Below are positions 58,875-64,000 of a DNA stretch of 64,000 nt, piece after piece. The DNA comes from JAGQIB01 sp041393395. GTDB lineage: Bacteria > ARS69. The stretch spans positions 124,001 to 188,000 of the forward strand of contig JAWKKG010000007.1 in NCBI GenBank assembly GCA_041393395.1, read 5' to 3'. Numbering within the stretch: position 1 is the first letter of the stretch; each line of letters begins with the position of its first letter. Below the pieces are notes generated by a model that saw only the letters and a program-made list of their open reading frames with translations, had not been told where the DNA came from and made no database searches. The position numbers and the translations under genes were made by a program.

Positions 58875-60491
58875 ATGCGACTGCGAATCGGGATCACCGT
58901 GGCGCTCGGATGCCTGGCGGCAGGGCCGACGGTGTGCGCACACGAGAACGTGATCATCCTGGGCGACAGCATCACGGCCGGCGTGTCGTACCTCTCGCTC
59001 TCCGACGACTCGGCCCGCGAGTCGTGGGCGAACCGCGTGCTCGCGGCGCTCGGTGAACCGCCGGATCTCCCGCGGCTGGAGTCGCCGGCACCGGCCGATT
59101 TCGCACGCCTCGCTCGCGACGGCTGGGGGTTCGATGCGTGGCGCTTCGTTGCGAGCGCGCTCCCGTGGGTGCTTGATCGCGATTCGCGCTTCGTGGCGGG
59201 CGAACCTCGCTCGATCGTCGCGGTGCCGGGCGAGACCGTGCACGAAGCGCTCACGCAGTCGAGCCGGGACCCCGGCGTCGGGTCCACGGCGTCGATCCTC
59301 GGTCCGCTGCTGCTGCCGGAGGGACTGACGGCGATCGAGACCGCGGAAGCGTCCGCCCGCGACCTCGACTGGGCGATCCTGTGGCTCGGCGCCAATGATC
59401 TGCTGTCCGCGTTTCGGCTCGTGGGCACGGCCTCTCCGCCCACCCCGGATCAGTTCGCGCGCGATTACGAGGAGCTCGCGCGCCGCCTCGGGGCGTTGCT
59501 GGCCCCCGGGACGCCGCCGTCGCACCTGCTGCTCGGAACGTTGCCGGACGTGACCGAGGTTCCGATCTGGCGCCCCCTGCCGCCCGGCGCACGCGACGAG
59601 CACGGCGAGCCGTTCGAGACGGGCAGTGTGGCGTCGGCGTTCCTCGTGCACTTCCGGAACGATCGCTTCGAGCGGGGCCGGGAGGCGTTCGCGCCGGCGG
59701 ACGTGGCGGCGGTGCGCGAGCTGGTGCGGGAGTACGACGTCCGCATCCGGGCGATCGCGGACCGGCTCGGCGCCACGGTCGTGGACTTCGGGGCGCTGCT
59801 GAAGGAGCTGGCGCGCGAGCCGGAGTGGGACGCGATCGACTCGCCGTGGTTCTCGCCGGACCTGCTGCATCCCTCGCCGCGAACGCACGCCGCGATCGCG
59901 GCTCGCGTGCTCGGCGTGATGGGGGAGGTCGGCTCCCCCGCGCTCGCCGGTGCGACGCCACCGGTCCCCGTGCGACCGGACCCCACGTCGGCCGAGGCCA
60001 GTCGCCGTTTCGCGCTGATGCGAACGGCGATGCTCGGGACGGGCGCGTACTCGTTTCCGCCGCGCCCGGCCGTGCGCCTGTCGGTGGACGTCGGCGGGCG
60101 CCTCGACGACGGTCGGGACGACGTCGTGCTGTCCCCGTCGCTGCTGCTGGCGCTCGAGCGTCCGCCGCTGCCGGCGTTCTCGCGTTGGAACTCGCGCACG
60201 TTCGTGGCCGGGCGAGTCGCGGCCGAGGTTCGATCCGATCGCGATCTCGCCCTCGCGGCCGACAGTCCCGAGTTCCGCGCGGGCTGGGCCGCGGAGCCGA
60301 TCGGCGCCTGGCACTGGCGACGTGTCGAAGGCGGCTGGCGCTGGGCTCGGCGCACCGGCTCGGGGTGGTGGGCGCGTGGCGAATGGCGTGCCGTCTACGC
60401 CGAGGTCCGGGCCGACGCCTTCCGCCCGACGTCCGTGGAGGCGGGACTTCGCCTCGGGGCCACCACCCGCACCGGCCGCAACGGGAACTGA
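58875..60491 (+). CDS. Secreted SGNH/GDSL hydrolase with C-terminal beta-rich extension
   Basis: A 538-residue exported esterase-like protein: signal peptide (1-22), block I VIILGDSITAG (Asp31, Ser32), the oxyanion Asn in LWLGANDLLSAF (about 174), and the catalytic Asp/His in SPDLLHPSPRTHA (about 328-332). From about 375 to the end is an alternating hydrophobic, Trp/Arg-rich stretch (AWHWRRVEGGWRWARR, WARGEWRAVYAEV) that looks like beta-strands of an outer-membrane or surface domain. A TAGGTT near 58863 would put the transcript start almost at the ATG. Lipid or polysaccharide ester substrate is not determined. Confidence 0.85.
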   Translation: MRLRIGITVALGCLAAGPTVCAHENVIILGDSITAGVSYLSLSDDSARESWANRVLAALGEPPDLPRLESPAPADFARLARDGWGFDAWRFVASALPWVLDRDSRFVAGEPRSIVAVPGETVHEALTQSSRDPGVGSTASILGPLLLPEGLTAIETAEASARDLDWAILWLGANDLLSAFRLVGTASPPTPDQFARDYEELARRLGALLAPGTPPSHLLLGTLPDVTEVPIWRPLPPGARDEHGEPFETGSVASAFLVHFRNDRFERGREAFAPADVAAVRELVREYDVRIRAIADRLGATVVDFGALLKELAREPEWDAIDSPWFSPDLLHPSPRTHAAIAARVLGVMGEVGSPALAGATPPVPVRPDPTSAEASRRFALMRTAMLGTGAYSFPPRPAVRLSVDVGGRLDDGRDDVVLSPSLLLALERPPLPAFSRWNSRTFVAGRVAAEVRSDRDLALAADSPEFRAGWAAEPIGAWHWRRVEGGWRWARRTGSGWWARGEWRAVYAEVRADAFRPTSVEAGLRLGATTRTGRNGN

Positions 60492-60593
60492 TCGCGCCTT
60501 GCGGCGCGCCACGACTCGGCTCGCGGGAACCCCGGGCTGCGCGACCGCGGCAAAATGTGTATCTTCCCGCGCCGGAAGAGGGAGGGACGCACG

Positions 60594-61787
60594 ATGAGCA
60601 AGAAGGGCACGATCGGGATTCTCACGGGCGGCGGCGACGTTCCGGGTCTGAACCCGGCGATTCGCGCCGTCACCTACCGCGCGCTGCGCGAGGGCTATCG
60701 AGTGCTCGGGATCCGTCGCGGCTGGGCGGGACTCGTGGACTGCGTGCCGGAGAAGGGCGCGGATAACTCGGACTGCGTGCGCGAGCTGACCGAGGACATC
60801 GTGAACCGCGCCGGCCGGACCGGCGGGACCTTCCTGCACACGTCGCGCACGCGGCCGAGTCACCTGCCGCTCTCGAACGTGCCGCCGCACCTCGCCGATC
60901 GCTACCGGGACGAGATCAACGACGTCACCCCCGAGGTGCTCCGCAACCTCGAGTTCCTCGGGATCGACACGCTGATCCCGATCGGCGGCGACGACACGCT
61001 CAGCTACGGCGCGCGCCTGCACGAGGAAGGTCTCAAGGTCGTGGCGATCCCGAAGACCATGGACAACGACGTGCCCGGCACGGACTACTGCATCGGCTTC
61101 AGCACGTGCGTCACGCGCACGATCGAGCTGACGCACGCGCTCCGGACCACCGCGGGCTCGCACGAACGATTTCTCGTCATCGAGGTGTTCGGCCGCTACG
61201 CGGGGTTCACGGCGATCCTGCCCACCATGGCCGGAGCCGCCGATCGCTGCGTGATCCCCGAGTCGCCGTTCGAGATCGAGCGCCTCGCCGAGCTCCTCTC
61301 GAGGGATCGCAGCCAGCACCCGAGCCGCTACGCCGTGGTGCTCGCCTCCGAGGGTGCCACGATCCACGGAGGCGTCATGTCTTTCGAGGGCGAGGAGAGC
61401 GACCAGTTCGGTCACAAGAAGCTCGGCGGCATCGGCGACAAGATCGCCTCGAACCTGAAGGCCCTGTCCCCGAAGTTCAACGGGGGACGTCGCGTGAACG
61501 TCGTGAGTCAGCGCCTGGGCTACCTCGTGCGCTGCGGCGATCCGGACGCGCTCGATTCGATCGTGCCGATGGTCTTCGGGAATCTCGCGCTCGACACCGT
61601 GCTCTCGGGCGGATCGGGCGTGCTCATCAGCCTTCGGAACGGCTGCTACGATCGCGTGCCGATCTCGGTGATCACGGAGACGAAGAAGATCGTGGACGTG
61701 AGCCGGTTCTACCGGCCGGATCGTCTGCGACCTTCCTACCAGGATCTGCTCGGGAAGCCGCTGTTCGTGATGACGGCGGAGTCCTAG
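60594..61787 (+). CDS. 6-phosphofructokinase family, PPi-dependent signature
   Basis: A 397-residue PFK-A superfamily enzyme phosphorylating fructose 6-phosphate at C1 in glycolysis. The N-terminal GILTGGGDVPGLNPAIRAV is canonical. The phosphoryl-donor motif reads IGGDDTLSYGARL (Asp134) and the next PKTMDNDVPGTDY has Lys154. Asp and Lys at these two positions, in place of the Gly pair of E. coli-type ATP enzymes (GGDGS, PGTIDND), are the accepted mark of pyrophosphate dependence. ERFLVIEVFGRYAGFTA is also family-typical. ATG 60594 follows GGAGGG. PPi-type use is inferred; a mixed or ATP use cannot be excluded. Its stop overlaps the convergent gene (CTAG). Confidence 0.88.
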   Translation: MSKKGTIGILTGGGDVPGLNPAIRAVTYRALREGYRVLGIRRGWAGLVDCVPEKGADNSDCVRELTEDIVNRAGRTGGTFLHTSRTRPSHLPLSNVPPHLADRYRDEINDVTPEVLRNLEFLGIDTLIPIGGDDTLSYGARLHEEGLKVVAIPKTMDNDVPGTDYCIGFSTCVTRTIELTHALRTTAGSHERFLVIEVFGRYAGFTAILPTMAGAADRCVIPESPFEIERLAELLSRDRSQHPSRYAVVLASEGATIHGGVMSFEGEESDQFGHKKLGGIGDKIASNLKALSPKFNGGRRVNVVSQRLGYLVRCGDPDALDSIVPMVFGNLALDTVLSGGSGVLISLRNGCYDRVPISVITETKKIVDVSRFYRPDRLRPSYQDLLGKPLFVMTAES

Positions 61788-63151
61788 GCGCTCCGTTCCG
61801 ATTCCATGTTCACGATCTCGGTCACGAGAGGCTCGACGTCGCCGCCGATGAGCGCGATGCGGGTGGCTTCCTCGACGGCCCACGCCCGCCCGGTGCCGCC
61901 GGGACGCACGGTGAGGATGCCGCTCAGGCACGTTCCGAGGTAGCGCACGAACCGCGGCCGTTCCGTCGGCGCGAGTTCGTCCAGGATGCGGTGGGGGGCG
62001 AACGCGGAGGATCGGGCGCACACGCCCACGATCGCGCGCGCCCCGCGGCGCATGGCCCGGAGCGCGAGCTGGAAGGACTCCGGTCGATCGCAGTCCTCCA
62101 CCGCGAACACGGCGGGACTCACACGATCGATCAGCTCGCTCGCGCGTTCCAGGTCCTCGGCCCGGTTCGAGGACAGGAGCATCGCGGAGGCGCGACCCCG
62201 GGACAGGCCGGGCGTCCAGCGTCGGGCCATGCCCATGAACGGGCCCGGGCCCGCCAGGAGGAGGTGCGCGCACGCGGCCTCGAAGCCATTCTCGAGCGTC
62301 CGGGTATCGTTCGCCACCAGCAGGACGAGTGCGCCGGGCTCGTCGAGCACGGAGGCGAGCGTCTCCGGCGCCCAGGGCATCGCGGCCGCGAGCTGCTCGG
62401 CCGGAGGAAGACGTCGCAGCGTGACGATCTGGGTCAGCCCGCCGTGCAGCACTTCGAGTCGATAGATCTGCTCCGGTCCGACGTGCAGCACGTACTCCTC
62501 GGGCCGCCCGTCTGCGCGATCGATGCCGCCCACCGCGCTCCGGACCAGGTGATCGCGCAGGTTCTCGAACGCGCGCGGATCCAGGCGCTTGTCGCTCAGC
62601 GGAATCACGCGCCCGGCGACCTGGACCTCGGGCGACGCCTCTGCGCGCAGGAAGAGCGTGGAGTCGGGCGAGTCCTTGATCGCGTCGAGCAGCTCCGCCA
62701 CTCCGAAGCCTTCCGGCGAGCGATGGGCGAGCACCTTGGACTCGCTGTCGAAGCGCGTGAACAGCTCGCTCAGGAGCGACGTCGCCTGGAGGGCCTCGCG
62801 CTGGTAGTCGCCGCCTCCGGCCAGCTCCTCTTCCGTCGCGGACTCCTCGTCGAGCTGGCGGGCGATCTCCATCATGAGATTCTGGGTCGAGCACTGGATG
62901 CGCCTCGCCACACTCGGCAGATCGGACGCGAAGCTGTACTCGGCGTCCTTCATCGAGAAGACCCGCTTCGCCGCGTCCTCTCCCTCGCGATGCTCGTCGT
63001 CCATCGCGTTGATGATCGTGCCGTCCTGGAAGTACAGGTAGGCGCGACCCTCGTCCCGCTCGACCTTCAACATGCCCGTCGCCTCGTTCACCGAGAGCAC
63101 CTGGGCGAGATCGAACAGGGACAGGAACCGGGTGTGTCCGGAGAGCTCCAC
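61784..63151 (-). CDS. DUF4388 (PATAN-like) domain fused to a degenerate PilT-like ATPase
   Basis: A 455-residue protein. Residues 1-~115 match DUF4388 (MELSGHTRFLSLFDLAQVLS, then GRAYLYFQDGTIINAMDDEH), a module of gliding/motility and signalling proteins. From about 150 it follows PilT: an N-domain (LFLRAEASPEVQVAGRVIPL) and then the ATPase core. The Walker A site is lost (LLVANDTRTLENG in place of GPPGSGKST), and the Asp/His-box regions are changed (VFAVEDCDRPESFQLAL against VGEMRDFETMNLAL in PilT). It is thus a pseudo-ATPase paralogue. It lies 9 bp downstream of pilT in the same operon, suggesting a regulatory partner of twitching motility. Confidence 0.8.
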   Translation of the reverse strand: MELSGHTRFLSLFDLAQVLSVNEATGMLKVERDEGRAYLYFQDGTIINAMDDEHREGEDAAKRVFSMKDAEYSFASDLPSVARRIQCSTQNLMMEIARQLDEESATEEELAGGGDYQREALQATSLLSELFTRFDSESKVLAHRSPEGFGVAELLDAIKDSPDSTLFLRAEASPEVQVAGRVIPLSDKRLDPRAFENLRDHLVRSAVGGIDRADGRPEEYVLHVGPEQIYRLEVLHGGLTQIVTLRRLPPAEQLAAAMPWAPETLASVLDEPGALVLLVANDTRTLENGFEAACAHLLLAGPGPFMGMARRWTPGLSRGRASAMLLSSNRAEDLERASELIDRVSPAVFAVEDCDRPESFQLALRAMRRGARAIVGVCARSSAFAPHRILDELAPTERPRFVRYLGTCLSGILTVRPGGTGRAWAVEEATRIALIGGDVEPLVTEIVNMESERSA

Positions 63152-63160
63152 GGGGCGCTC

Positions 63161-64000
63161 CTAGGAGCGGGGAGGCGCGGCCGGTGCCGCCGCCGTCGCG
63201 TCGCCCGTCTCGATCGTGGTCGCGCGCGGCGACGGTCGGTCGGCGGGCCCGGGGACGATCTTCGTGTTCGTGAACCGCTGCGCCTCGACGCTCGTCACGA
63301 TGCCCGCCTTCACGAGCGCCTGCAGCGAGTCGTCCATCAGCTGCATGCCGTCGCGACGACTGGTCTGGATCACGCTCGGGATCTGGTGGATCTTGCGCTC
63401 GCGGATGAGCGAGCTCACCGCGTTGTTGCCGAGCAGGACCTCCACCGCCGCCACGCGACCGCGCTCGTCGGCGCGACGCAGCAGCCGCTGCGAGATGACC
63501 GCGCGCAGAGACGAAGCCAGAGCTCCTCGCGCCTGGCTCTGCATGTCCGGCGGGAACGAATCCACGATGCGCTCCACGGTCTCCGACGCCGACGTCGTGT
63601 GCAGCGTGGCGAGAACGAGCTGGCCCGTCTGGCCGGCGGTCAGCGCCAGGTTCATCGTCTCGAAGTCGCGCATCTCGCCGACCAGGAGCGTGTCCGGGTC
63701 CTCACGCAGGGCCGCGTGCAGCGCCTTCGCGAACGACGGCGTGTGCTTCCCGACCTCCCGCTGGTTGATGAGGCAGTGGCGGTTCTGGTGCACGTACTCG
63801 ATCGGGTCCTCGATCGTGATGATGTGCCGACGCTGGCGGTTGTTGATGTGGTCGAGCATCGCCGCGAGCGTCGTGGACTTGCCGCTTCCCGGCGGTCCGG
63901 TCACGAAGATCAGTCCCTTGCGCGCCTCGGTCAGGTTCGCGAGGTACGCCGGCAGGCCGAGCTGCTCGAGCGTGAGGATCGACGAAGGCAGGAGGCGGAA
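63161..64000 (-). CDS. pilT: Type IV pilus retraction ATPase PilT (5' end outside window)
   Basis: The visible 279 residues are the C-terminal ATPase part; the frame stays open to the right edge, so the start is outside. Walker A is VTGPPGSGKSTTLAAML, the Asp box IITIEDPIEYVHQN, Walker B LLVGEMRDFETMNLALT, the His box LATLHTTSA, followed by ASSLRAVISQRLLR. These are hallmark PilT motifs; PilT powers pilus disassembly and twitching motility at the inner membrane. A Pro/Ala-rich tail of ~35 residues follows the family core. It is followed at 9 bp by the DUF4388-pseudo-PilT gene. Confidence 0.95.
   Translation of the reverse strand, partial: FRLLPSSILTLEQLGLPAYLANLTEARKGLIFVTGPPGSGKSTTLAAMLDHINNRQRRHIITIEDPIEYVHQNRHCLINQREVGKHTPSFAKALHAALREDPDTLLVGEMRDFETMNLALTAGQTGQLVLATLHTTSASETVERIVDSFPPDMQSQARGALASSLRAVISQRLLRRADERGRVAAVEVLLGNNAVSSLIRERKIHQIPSVIQTSRRDGMQLMDDSLQALVKAGIVTSVEAQRFTNTKIVPGPADRPSPRATTIETGDATAAAPAAPPRS

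Noticed and set aside
58815..62894. Upstream continuation of the HD-gene frame, giving an apparent 1553-residue protein
   Set aside because: Only the last 193 residues are protein-like; a strong ribosome site at ATG 58814 marks the real start, and the rest overlaps SGNH and PFK genes on the other strand.
63161..63904. GTG 63904 as the true start of PilT
   Set aside because: The frame remains open with PilT-like sequence to the window edge; the GTG lies within the strand before Walker A.
1..64000. tRNA, rRNA, CRISPR, insertion sequence or phage genes
   Set aside because: No cloverleaf, rRNA-like segment, regularly spaced repeats, transposase or phage structural gene was recognised.

Overview
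The window is strongly GC-rich chromosomal DNA from a Gram-negative bacterium. Long proteins end in a FlgD-like Ig/sorting domain, and there are secreted subtilases, outer-surface lipoproteins, a Hanks-type Ser/Thr kinase with TPRs, PilT, and many GTG/TTG starts. This mix fits a candidate phylum of the Eisenbacteria/Krumholzibacteria/FCB-margin type; that placement is inference, because no rRNA or other marker lies in the window. I recognised no tRNA, rRNA, CRISPR array, insertion sequence or prophage. Genes are tightly packed and no gene-free gap exceeds 300 bp. Many neighbours overlap by ATGA/GTGA.

Layout. 1-6153: end of a secreted FlgD-tailed protein, a Lon-like protease, mutY, an acyl-CoA dehydrogenase and an alkyltransferase-like protein. 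6176-12506: a coupled Ser/Thr kinase and TMTC-like membrane-TPR protein, divergent from a tandem pair of Cys-rich secreted proteins, one of them frameshifted. 12558-17323: a four-gene minus-strand operon (SGNH, MBOAT, carrier protein, acetoacetyl-CoA-synthetase-like ligase) that mirrors the logic of dltDBCA. 17551-20275: zinc-ribbon protein, OsmC, thioredoxin-TPR (CnoX-like) and cupin. 20515-22218: moaD-moaE-moaA. 22229-26302: AAA+/VWA pair and an M48 protease, followed by a 163-bp near-palindrome and two more hairpins. 26560-29561: an AGCS symporter, an SDR with a substituted active site and a small membrane protein. 29751-36163: a giant subtilase and a membrane-TPR protein.

36235-38084 holds a peroxiredoxin, a Nudix hydrolase and a YkgJ-like Cys-cluster protein. 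38176-45554 is a peptide/amino-acid processing run: secreted peptidylarginine/agmatine-deiminase family protein, gamma-glutamyltransferase, M1 aminopeptidase and class V aminotransferase, the last three coupled. 45584-53408 holds a second subtilase, an SDR, a FlgD-tailed surface protein, and a lipoprotein pair that includes a cytochrome-like/beta-propeller fusion. 53629-58213 is a Nudix hydrolase coupled to two polytopic glycosyltransferase-like membrane proteins. 58233-64000 holds an HD hydrolase, a secreted SGNH hydrolase, a probable PPi-dependent phosphofructokinase, a DUF4388 protein fused to a degenerate PilT, and the real PilT, which runs off the right edge.

The most interesting candidates for something undescribed are the Dlt-like operon with an acetoacetate-type ligase, the DUF4388-pseudo-PilT next to PilT, the tandem Cys-rich secreted family, and the long palindrome.
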